Positions 1 to 5,315 of a stretch of DNA of 6,738 nucleotides are shown here, piece after piece. Origin of the DNA: Spirochaetia bacterium. Lineage in GTDB: Bacteria; Spirochaetota; Leptospiria; Leptospirales; Leptonemataceae. The stretch covers positions 1-6,738 of the forward strand of contig JAOUOA010000154.1 in NCBI GenBank assembly GCA_029880625.1, in the 5' to 3' direction. The position numbers were made by a program, and so were the translations under genes. Positions within the stretch are counted from its first letter, which is position 1; each line of letters starts with the position of its first letter. The notes below the pieces were generated by a model that was not told the origin of the DNA, did no database searches, and saw only the letters and a program-made list of their open reading frames with translations.

Positions 1-237
1 TTTCATGAAATAATGGAATCTATAATCTTCTGTTGAAAAGTCTACATGCGGAAAATCAATTGTGGGGGATGTTTCAAGTCTTGCTTTTAAACGTTCAAGA
101 TCCATTTCCTGCAGGGCAGATGTTCTGGTATGATGCCAATTTTTTGAAAAATCGAGAGTTTTTTCTTCAGCCAGAAGAGAAAATCCGCTGAAAATTAAAA
201 TGAGCGTAATACCGTAATATATCTTCTTCTCAATCAT
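1..237 (-). CDS. Secreted protein of unknown function, N-terminal part only
   Basis: An open frame of 79 codons starts at the complement of 235-237 and runs without a stop to the left edge, so the C-terminal part is missing. It begins MIEKKIYYGITLILIFSGFS, followed by LLAEEKT. This is a clear Sec signal peptide: a short lysine-bearing start, a hydrophobic stretch at about residues 7-22, and probable cleavage after LLA (residue 23). The mature start is hydrophilic and contains NWHHTRTSALQEMDLERL (residues 33-50). I do not recognise the family. No Shine-Dalgarno sequence precedes the ATG, but a perfect TATAAT lies on the minus strand at 248-243, very close to the start. The gene is divergent from the DUF1232 gene. 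The reading frame and signal peptide are seen; export to the periplasm or surface is inferred. Confidence 0.72.
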   Translation of the reverse strand, partial: MIEKKIYYGITLILIFSGFSLLAEEKTLDFSKNWHHTRTSALQEMDLERLKARLETSPTIDFPHVDFSTEDYRFHYFMK

Positions 238-448
238 AAAGCATTATAAATTCTTTATATACCTATCTATTTTATATTGTTTTAAATTGTAAAGTGTATT
301 GTGTCAACAGCAAATACTGATGAAACCCAAAATACACACATCCCTCTTCATGGAAATCTGCAAAAAACTGTATAAAGGTAGTACAGAATAAATTTTAACT
401 TTAGATAAATGTGTTGAAATTATTCAAGGTTCATCAATATGTTTAAAT

Positions 449-772
449 ATGGCTGAAAATTTTGATGAAAACGGCTACTGGGATAAAATAAAAAAATTTG
501 GAAAACAGGCGGGTAAAGAGGTCATTGAAAAATCACTCTGGCTTTACTACGCCTTACAGGAACCGGAAACTCCTGCATGGGCAAAGACTGTCATATACGG
601 AGCTCTCGCATATTTTATTCTTCCTGCAGATGCCATTCCGGATACGATTCCAGTTGTCGGATTTATCGATGACCTGGGCGCTCTTGCCGCCGCCGTAAGC
701 ACTGTTGCCCTTTACATCAACGATAACGTAAAAGAAAAAGCCGCAAAAAAACTGTCCGACTGGTTTGAATAA
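449..772 (+). CDS. DUF1232 / YkvA-family small membrane protein
   Basis: This is a complete 107-residue protein of unknown biochemical function. The N-terminal 45 residues are charged and amphipathic (WDKIKKFGKQAGKEVIEKSL at 11-30). The DUF1232 core follows at about residues 48-85: a hydrophobic segment GALAYFILPADAIPDTIPVV (51-70), then GFIDDLGALAAA. The ILPADxIPD...GFIDD pattern is the hallmark of the family. The segment is usually predicted as one or two membrane passes, so an inner-membrane location is likely. The C-terminus (KEKAAKKLSDWFE) is charged. The ATG at 449 is the only plausible start for the domain. It has no good ribosome binding site; the AAGG at 426-429 is too far upstream. 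It stands alone, 131 bases before rsgA. The family call is firm; the cellular role is unknown. Confidence 0.88.
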   Translation: MAENFDENGYWDKIKKFGKQAGKEVIEKSLWLYYALQEPETPAWAKTVIYGALAYFILPADAIPDTIPVVGFIDDLGALAAAVSTVALYINDNVKEKAAKKLSDWFE

Positions 773-802
773 AAAGTGTATTTATAAAATGCGGATAGGA
801 CC

Positions 803-808
803 TATAAT
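803..808 (+). promoter_or_regulatory. Possible -10 element upstream of rsgA
   Basis: A perfect TATAAT lies about 95 bases before rsgA, in the gap after the DUF1232 gene. It partly overlaps an 11-base palindrome, ATAGG-A-CCTAT (795-805). The -35 region is poor (TTTATA at 781-786, spacer 16). The position would suit an independent rsgA promoter with a leader of roughly 90 bases. In AT-rich DNA a chance match is quite possible. Confidence 0.3.
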
Positions 809-903
809 GAAGACCTGTACATTTCTGATCATACATTAAATTAACGGGCCCGGCAAATTCATTTTCTGCATCTGTACATTACACTTGCAGCAAACACATT
901 AAA

Positions 904-1983
904 ATGGAAGAAAACAGATTAATACTGGAAGATTTTGGTTATACGAGAGAATTGGAGCTTTTCCGAAAAAATCACAATTTAGAAATGTTTTCAGTCGGAA
1001 GAGTAATCGCTCAACACAAAGAAAGATATATCATCAAGTCTGAAAACTCTGAATATGAAGCTGAAATCATCGGCAGGTTAAGATTCACAGCTGTCCGCCC
1101 TGATGACTTTCCGGCTGTGGGAGACTGGGTTGCGTTTTCTGAATTTGATGAAAATAAAGCTTTAATCCATTCCGTTTTTTCCAGGAAATCGATTCTTTCG
1201 CGAAAGACTACCGGAAAACAAATTGAAAGTCAGATTATTGCGGCGAATATCGACTGTGCCCTGATTGTTACCGCAGTCGATTCGAATTTTAATATAAACA
1301 GAATTGAAAGATATCTTGCGATCTGCAATGCATCCAACATTGAATCAATCATCATTTTAAACAAAATTGACCTTATAACATCCGAAGAATTAGAAAGAAA
1401 TATTATAAAAATAAAAAATAGATTAAAACATGCTGGAATTCTTTGTTTAAGCAACAAAACCAATTCCGGATATGATGAATTCTTTTCAATGCTTGATAAA
1501 GGAAAAACATACTGTCTGCTTGGCTCTTCAGGAGTCGGCAAATCAAGTATTTTAAATCATCTTTCAAAAAAAGAACAAATGAAAACCTCTGAAATCAGCT
1601 CACTATACAATAAAGGAAAACACACCACAACCCATAGAGAATTATTTATACTGGATAATGGCGCGATTTTGATCGACAATCCAGGAATGCGGGAAGTCGG
1701 CATTGCTGATGTCGGAGATGGTCTGGAACGGACATTTGATTCCATTGAGGAGTTATCCAGGAGCTGCAAATTCACTGACTGTCAGCATATAAACGAAAAA
1801 GGATGCGCGGTTTTGGATGCGATTGCAAACAATGAGATCAGCGGAGAATCCTTAAAAAATTATCGAAAAATGCTAAAAGAAAAATATCATTTTGAATCCA
1901 GCGTTGCAGAAAAAAGAAAATCAGATCGTAAATTCGGGAAAATGATCAAATCAGTTCTGAAAGAAAAAAATAAAAAACGCTGA
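904..1983 (+). CDS. rsgA: Small ribosomal subunit biogenesis GTPase RsgA (YjeQ)
   Basis: This cytoplasmic GTPase acts in late maturation of the 30S ribosomal subunit, hydrolysing GTP on the immature particle. The 359-residue length is normal for the family. Domains in order: an OB-fold at about residues 30-100, including PAVGDWVAF (70-78); then a circularly permuted GTPase domain, with the G4 motif NKID (153-156) coming before the P-loop GSSGVGKSS (207-215), switch-I threonines in GKHTTTHRE (238-246), and G3 DNPG (258-261). A C-terminal zinc finger has ligands C288, C293, H295 and C301 (C-x4-C-x-H-x5-C), followed by a basic tail. The G4-before-G1 order plus this zinc motif is diagnostic. No strong Shine-Dalgarno sequence precedes the ATG at 904. 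All key residues are present and the gene looks intact. It is not functionally linked to the downstream cytochrome genes. Confidence 0.97.
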   Translation: MEENRLILEDFGYTRELELFRKNHNLEMFSVGRVIAQHKERYIIKSENSEYEAEIIGRLRFTAVRPDDFPAVGDWVAFSEFDENKALIHSVFSRKSILSRKTTGKQIESQIIAANIDCALIVTAVDSNFNINRIERYLAICNASNIESIIILNKIDLITSEELERNIIKIKNRLKHAGILCLSNKTNSGYDEFFSMLDKGKTYCLLGSSGVGKSSILNHLSKKEQMKTSEISSLYNKGKHTTTHRELFILDNGAILIDNPGMREVGIADVGDGLERTFDSIEELSRSCKFTDCQHINEKGCAVLDAIANNEISGESLKNYRKMLKEKYHFESSVAEKRKSDRKFGKMIKSVLKEKNKKR

Positions 1984-2011
1984 CCGGGGCGTTTCGTATT
2001 TCTGCTTCACA

Positions 2012-2031
2012 CCCGGACCTGCAGCTCCGGG
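2012..2031 (+). terminator. Weak candidate terminator hairpin after rsgA
   Basis: CCCGGA (2012-2017) pairs perfectly with TCCGGG (2026-2031) around an eight-base loop, starting 29 bases after the rsgA stop codon. The stem is GC-rich, but it is followed by AAGATTTTAAAT rather than a clean T-tract. It is therefore at best a weak intrinsic terminator. Confidence 0.3.
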
Positions 2032-2158
2032 AAGATTTTAAATGTCATATGTTCTCCGGATTATTCTATCGCTCTGTTTTTATGAAAGACAATGCAGTCC
2101 CTGCGGATACGCATTTCATTTTTTTATATCCCGTCTATTTCGAATCAAACTCTAATCC

Positions 2159-2180
2159 CGCATGATCTACGCACCATGCG
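2159..2180. repeat. Inverted repeat CGCATG-N10-CATGCG
   Basis: There are two perfect six-base arms, 2159-2164 and 2175-2180, with a ten-base spacer. It is followed at once by AAAAA and, seven bases on, by a second dyad built around GCAT/ATGC. It could be a protein-binding site or a hairpin. No T-tract follows on the plus strand. Confidence 0.4.
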
Positions 2181-2186
2181 AAAAAG

Positions 2187-2200
2187 CTGCATACATGCAG
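2187..2200. repeat. Inverted repeat CTGCAT-AC-ATGCAG
   Basis: This is a perfect dyad with six-base arms around a two-base centre. The centre is too short for a stable hairpin, so a dimeric regulator site is more plausible than an RNA structure. It shares the GCAT...ATGC core with the repeat at 2159-2180. Confidence 0.4.
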
Positions 2201-2267
2201 GATCCGATACAGTTTTTGCTTCCAAATTCAGTCACATCTCCAATCAGGTGTGAAAACAAATTTTATC

Positions 2268-2281
2268 ATGATTTAAATCAT
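2268..2281. promoter_or_regulatory. Perfect 14-bp palindrome resembling an FNR/CRP-family operator
   Basis: The sequence ATGATTTAAATCAT is a perfect palindrome. It contains TGAT-N4-ATCA, the inner eight conserved bases of the FNR consensus TTGAT-N4-ATCAA, differing only at the outermost base of each half. Its centre (2274.5) lies about 74 bases upstream of the transcription start predicted from the -10 at 2337-2342. That is close to a class I activator position. It would make sense as an anaerobic or redox-responsive site for a cytochrome operon. The palindrome is seen; the binding protein is inferred, and AT-rich DNA yields such palindromes by chance. Confidence 0.45.
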
Positions 2282-2313
2282 TATCTTTTTGTGTCATAAA
2301 AAAACAAAAATCC

Positions 2314-2342
2314 TTTACACATTGTAAAATAAGGTGTATAAA
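2314..2342 (+). promoter_or_regulatory. Sigma70-type promoter of the cytochrome operon
   Basis: The -35 TTTACA (2314-2319) and the -10 TATAAA (2337-2342) are separated by exactly 17 bases. Transcription would start near 2349, giving a leader of about 48 bases before the ATG at 2397. The -35 element is also the left arm of an inverted repeat, TTTACA-CAT-TGTAAA (2314-2328), so a repressor could overlap it. No other good promoter is seen nearer the gene. Confidence 0.6.
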
Positions 2343-2385
2343 AAGATATATAGAAAAAATTTATGGCCGCTGTGGTTCAGCTCCC

Positions 2386-2391
2386 GGGAGG
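2386..2391 (+). promoter_or_regulatory. Ribosome binding site that fixes the cytochrome start
   Basis: GGGAGG lies five bases before the ATG at 2397 and is the only strong Shine-Dalgarno site in the region. It favours this ATG over the in-frame GTG at 2334. It also forms the right half of a ten-base palindrome, CTCCCGGGAG (2381-2390), just after a small possible hairpin GCTG-TGGTT-CAGC (2369-2381). Confidence 0.75.
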
Positions 2392-2396
2392 ATGTT

Positions 2397-3791
2397 ATGA
2401 ATCTACAAAGATGGTTATTAGTTTATTTTCTTGTTCTATCTTGCCTGATTGAACTTTCCTGCAACAAAGACGATAATACCTTACCGCCTGTAATTGCTGT
2501 TGATGCTAACATTTCTTCATTATCATCGGGTGCCAGTTTCAACTGCTTTAACTGTCACAGTGAAACTACAGAACTGGGCAATAAGATTGAATGGGCCAAG
2601 GCGGGATGGGATGAATCCGTACACGCCAATGGATACAGAGCGGCTATTTACGGATACAACCCTACAACACTATGGACCATTATTGGATATGAATGGGAGG
2701 GCTCCGATGCTTTCTATTCTAACGGGGGCGGCTGTCAGGTCTGCCATACGAAAGAAGGATTCCGAAAAAAAATTGCCGGAACCTACGGGAACTATAATCC
2801 TCTTTCCGTGGGCTATGTGGCCTATCGATCTGCAATCACCACCGATGTGATCCAGTATCCATCCAACCTTACATGCTTTGCATGCCATAGCCCTCATGAA
2901 AAAGGCAATTTTGAACTTCTTGTTGCCGATGGATCAGATGTAACAACAGAAACAGGCGCGCTTTACATGAAATCGCAGGGTTCGATCTGCGCAAGCTGCC
3001 ATCAGGTTCGCCTGAGCGGATCTGCAAGCGCCAATGAATCGATTCTGGCACAGGTTCAGGGAAACGGTGTTTCCAACCGAACCGGACCTCATCACGGTCC
3101 GCAAGCGGATATGCTTCTCGGGAAAGGCGGCGCCGAGTATACAGGAAAGAGCTACGGCAACTCTTCTCATACGGCTAATGATGCAGCAAACTGCATCTCA
3201 TGCCATAAGGTTGATGATTTTGACGAATCAAAGCGGTTAAGTTTATCGCCTGCAGTGGGCGGCCATTCCTTTACAACCGTGGGTATTGTTCACGGTACGC
3301 CTAAAGCAATTGATATCGGCTGCAAAACGACAGGATGTCATCCAACAGGCGTTTCAGCTAAAACAATTTCAGCAGATGACGGATACCTCCTGAAAGGGGA
3401 TGCATACTTTGATAAATCATCCTATTATTCGCAGCTCAATACCACGCTTGTTAAGCTGGCGGATCCATCTGCGAACTGCACGGGACTTCTCCAGACTGCC
3501 TATAACGCGATTACAGGCGGGAATATTCAATGGAAAAAATATCCCGACGGCATCACTGTAAATAAAAGATGTATCGTCAGTTCATTTACGAAAATTCCGG
3601 CAAATCCGACTGCCACGGAAAATTCAAATGAAACCAGATTTGCAAAAGCCTACTGGAATTTTCTGTTCGCTCTGGAAGATAAAAGTTTCGGGGTTCATAA
3701 CCTGAGATATGCATCGCAGCTGCTTTATGATTCCTGCGATGATTTAAACTCTTTAACCGCAAGCGGCGTCAATTGCGGTGCAAGACCCTGA
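2397..3791 (+). CDS. Six-haem c-type cytochrome lipoprotein
   Basis: A 464-residue exported electron-transfer protein. The signal segment (residues 1-22) ends in two possible lipidated cysteines, C16 (VLSC) or C22 (ELSC, followed by NKDD). I favour C22, although E19 at position -3 is atypical. Haem sites are CFNCH (50-54), CQVCH (113-117), CFACH (160-164), CASCH (198-202), CISCH (266-270) and an expanded CKTTGCH (309-315, CX4CH). Eight further histidines in the mature part (76, 167, 232, 233, 258, 290, 299, 434) could supply distal ligands. The stretches PHHGPQADMLLG (231-242) and EDKSFGVHN (427-435) resemble conserved motifs in other multihaem cytochromes. The last 145 residues carry no haem motif but have four cysteines (361, 392, 447, 460). 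The start at 2397 is chosen because GGGAGG precedes it, and the upstream GTG at 2334 lies within the promoter. It heads the operon. Substrate and redox partner are unknown. Confidence 0.92.
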   Translation: MNLQRWLLVYFLVLSCLIELSCNKDDNTLPPVIAVDANISSLSSGASFNCFNCHSETTELGNKIEWAKAGWDESVHANGYRAAIYGYNPTTLWTIIGYEWEGSDAFYSNGGGCQVCHTKEGFRKKIAGTYGNYNPLSVGYVAYRSAITTDVIQYPSNLTCFACHSPHEKGNFELLVADGSDVTTETGALYMKSQGSICASCHQVRLSGSASANESILAQVQGNGVSNRTGPHHGPQADMLLGKGGAEYTGKSYGNSSHTANDAANCISCHKVDDFDESKRLSLSPAVGGHSFTTVGIVHGTPKAIDIGCKTTGCHPTGVSAKTISADDGYLLKGDAYFDKSSYYSQLNTTLVKLADPSANCTGLLQTAYNAITGGNIQWKKYPDGITVNKRCIVSSFTKIPANPTATENSNETRFAKAYWNFLFALEDKSFGVHNLRYASQLLYDSCDDLNSLTASGVNCGARP

Positions 3792-3802
3792 CTTAATTTT
3801 GC

Positions 3803-3810
3803 AAGGAGGT
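3803..3810 (+). promoter_or_regulatory. Strong Shine-Dalgarno for the first monohaem cytochrome
   Basis: AAGGAGGT sits five bases before the ATG at 3816, inside the 24-base gap after the six-haem cytochrome gene. It is close to perfectly complementary to the 16S rRNA end, which suggests independent and efficient initiation of this second cistron. Confidence 0.8.
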
Positions 3811-3815
3811 GTGTC

Positions 3816-4286
3816 ATGCGAAAATGTGCAATACCGCTTATCCTTCTGTTTTTTTCGCTGAACATTTCCTGCATTCCAGAGAATCCGGAAGAGCAAGATA
3901 AAGAGCAGGATAAAATCGCAGCGTTAATCTTACCCGTTGTGAATGCTGCAAGGGAAACATCCGGGTCCGTTTTATCTTCAGGAGAAATCGTTTATCCGAC
4001 AGTCAGTACTTCCTGCAGATCCGAATACACAGTCCTTGTTTCGAACCCGGAAGTGATCAGCAAATGTAAAAAATGCCATGATCCATTATTGGCAGCGCCT
4101 GCATTTCCTGTAATGGAGGATTCTGACAGCTCCTATTTTTCTGCAATCCTGCTCATCAATCCGGGAAGTGTCGTAAACAGTGTTTTTTACCAGACTGCGA
4201 TCTCGACATGGCATACTGAAGTTACATCTGAAGCTGCAAATCATGCAATTATCAACTGGATATTCAAATGCAATCCCCAACTGTAA
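3816..4286 (+). CDS. Small monohaem cytochrome c lipoprotein (first of a pair)
   Basis: A 156-residue exported protein with one haem site, CKKCH (84-88). The signal segment is MRKCAIPLILLFFSLNISC; C19 is the likely lipidated residue, with a relaxed lipobox (N-I-S-C). A charged linker, EEQDKEQDK (25-33), and a helix follow. The haem cysteines are flanked by two more, C67 before and C152 in the C-terminal helix (HAIINWIFKC). M100 is the only methionine downstream of the haem motif and so the most obvious methionine candidate for the distal ligand, with H133 and H143 as alternatives. The layout matches the next gene, so the two look like diverged paralogues. The haem motif lacks the usual glycine after CxxCH (here HDP), so assignment to a standard class I cytochrome family is uncertain. 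A single electron-carrier role in the envelope is inferred. Confidence 0.85.
   Translation: MRKCAIPLILLFFSLNISCIPENPEEQDKEQDKIAALILPVVNAARETSGSVLSSGEIVYPTVSTSCRSEYTVLVSNPEVISKCKKCHDPLLAAPAFPVMEDSDSSYFSAILLINPGSVVNSVFYQTAISTWHTEVTSEAANHAIINWIFKCNPQL
3891..3914 (+). repeat. 12-bp tandem duplication inside the lipoprotein linker
   Basis: GAGCAAGATAAA (3891-3902) is followed directly by GAGCAGGATAAA (3903-3914), 11 of 12 bases identical, encoding EQDK twice. It sits in the flexible linker just after the lipidated cysteine, where length changes should be tolerated. Confidence 0.7.
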
Positions 4287-4696
4287 AAAGAATTAAATTA
4301 TTTCGAAGCTCAAATATTGTTTTGAGCATTTTAGCTGCTGCGTTCATCTTCTCACTGCCCGGCTGCACCTACAAGAAAGCATCAGAAATAGATCAGGAAA
4401 AAAGAATCATTGGATTGATTGTTGGCGGAGGCGAAAGTGTTTCATGCAGTTCGCCTGTCACTTTTTCATCTCTCGGTCCTGCAGGCGTTACTTCCAATTG
4501 CGCATCATGCCACGGCACTGCCGGCGGAGTGGATTTGACCAGCTATGCATCCACCTCAGCCAAAGTGGTTGCCGGTAATCCGGAAGCCAGCATACTCTAT
4601 CAGTCAATCAACGGCGGCACCATGACGCAATATTCAAATTCCAGCATTAAAACAGCTGTATATTGCTGGATAAAAGACGGAGCAAAGGAGAATTAA
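4268..4696 (+). CDS. Small monohaem cytochrome c lipoprotein (second of a pair)
   Basis: A 142-residue exported protein with one haem site, CASCHG (78-83). The signal peptide spans residues 1-32 with a standard lipobox LPGC; C33 is lipidated. The C-terminal helix IKTAVYCWIKDGAKEN is typical of small class I cytochromes c. M119 is a plausible distal ligand. As in the preceding protein, an extra cysteine lies before the haem motif (C60) and one in the C-terminal helix (C133), suggesting a disulfide. The start ATG at 4268 overlaps the previous gene by 19 bases and has only a weak GGA (4258-4260). Translation is probably coupled to the upstream gene. No later start would keep an intact signal peptide. 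Role: electron carrier anchored to a membrane, partner unknown. Confidence 0.88.
   Translation: MQSPTVKRIKLFRSSNIVLSILAAAFIFSLPGCTYKKASEIDQEKRIIGLIVGGGESVSCSSPVTFSSLGPAGVTSNCASCHGTAGGVDLTSYASTSAKVVAGNPEASILYQSINGGTMTQYSNSSIKTAVYCWIKDGAKEN
4684..4690 (+). promoter_or_regulatory. Shine-Dalgarno for the YceI-family gene
   Basis: AAAGGAG lies seven bases before the ATG at 4698 and inside the end of the preceding cytochrome gene. It supports the start at 4698 rather than the in-frame ATG at 4722, which has no ribosome binding site. Confidence 0.75.
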
Positions 4697-4697
4697 A

Positions 4698-5315
4698 ATG
4701 AAAATTTTTACTGTTACAATTATGAAAAAACATCTTCTGAATCTTCTGGTCCCGGGAATCTTACTCATCTTTTTCGCAAGCGCAGTTTCAGCTGTTGATT
4801 TAAAAGATGAGACACTTAAGATCACATCGGGGAAGATGCTGTTCACTCTGGTTAAAACCACACCGCAGGGCGACAGTAAAATGTCGGGGCTTGCAAACAA
4901 GTTCAAAGGCTCTATAAATTTTAAGGATAAAACTGTTTCTGTGACGATGGACATAAACCAGGATGACTTTCTGCTGAGCGGCAAATTCAAATTCGCAAAT
5001 AACAGAATGCACGTCACGTATCTGGAATCAGAAAAATACACCAATGCCGTATTTTCAGGACAGGTTGTGTCTTTCGATCCAGAGTCCGGAAAATTTTCAG
5101 TCAGGGGCAATATGACTCTTCATGGAGTGACGAAAAGTAATTTTTTAATAGATTGCATGATTGAAAAAACGAAGAAAGCTAATGAATACCTGCTGACTTC
5201 TTCTTTTAAAATCAATCTGACGGATTTTAAAATTCCTGTTCCCGATATTGGACTTGCGAAAGTGAACGAGGTCGTTGGACTGAAAACAAAATTTATATTA
5301 AGTGTTGAAAAGTGA
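4698..5315 (+). CDS. Periplasmic YceI-family lipid/isoprenoid-binding protein
   Basis: A 205-residue protein with a cleavable signal peptide (hydrophobic core about 13-29, cleavage after SAVSA, residue 32). The mature part of about 173 residues is the right size for the YceI lipocalin-like barrel. Recognisable family features are the central VVSFDPESGKFSVRGNMTLHGVTK (123-146; the T-LHGVTK turn is diagnostic) and the C-terminal FKINLTDFKIPVPDIGLAKV (170-189), where YceI proteins carry FxI.R.DF.I...... V.D. The TT1927b structure from Thermus shows a polyisoprenoid in the barrel, so quinone or isoprenoid binding is a reasonable inference. It begins one base after the second monohaem gene and overlaps the barrel gene by four bases, so it acts with the cytochromes and the barrel. 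A single cysteine (C153) is present in the mature protein. Confidence 0.9.
   Translation: MKIFTVTIMKKHLLNLLVPGILLIFFASAVSAVDLKDETLKITSGKMLFTLVKTTPQGDSKMSGLANKFKGSINFKDKTVSVTMDINQDDFLLSGKFKFANNRMHVTYLESEKYTNAVFSGQVVSFDPESGKFSVRGNMTLHGVTKSNFLIDCMIEKTKKANEYLLTSSFKINLTDFKIPVPDIGLAKVNEVVGLKTKFILSVEK

Larger units (their letters stand above)
1984..2333. other. 350-base gene-free region with several inverted repeats, upstream of the cytochrome operon
   Basis: No convincing gene lies here on either strand. A 37-codon frame starting at 2042 has a passable GGAAG upstream but no recognisable features. The stretch holds a GC-rich hairpin just after rsgA (2012-2031), inverted repeats at 2159-2180 and 2187-2200, a stem of seven pairs at 2232-2253 (TCACATC / GGTGTGA, one G-T pair), the 14-bp palindrome at 2268-2281, and the start of the operon promoter. 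The density of dyads suggests a regulatory region for the cytochrome operon. Confidence 0.6.

Noticed and set aside
2042..2155. 37-codon open frame on the plus strand between rsgA and the cytochrome operon
   Set aside because: It has a passable GGAAG upstream but no recognisable domain, signal or membrane pattern, and it lies in a dyad-rich regulatory stretch. The CSPCGY in it is not a haem motif.
2232..2253. TCACA...TGTGA pair as a CRP site
   Set aside because: The half-sites are in the reverse order of the CRP consensus (TGTGA-N6-TCACA) and the spacing is 12. It is better described as a weak stem-loop.
2363..2452. Possible 29-codon upstream frame overlapping the cytochrome start (ATG at 2363)
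   Set aside because: It has no ribosome binding site, and the strong site nearby is spaced for the ATG at 2397.
2397..3791. Pentahaem nitrite reductase (NrfA) identity for the large cytochrome
   Set aside because: There is no CxxCK catalytic haem motif, and the haem spacing and C-terminal region differ. Only generic multihaem similarity is seen.
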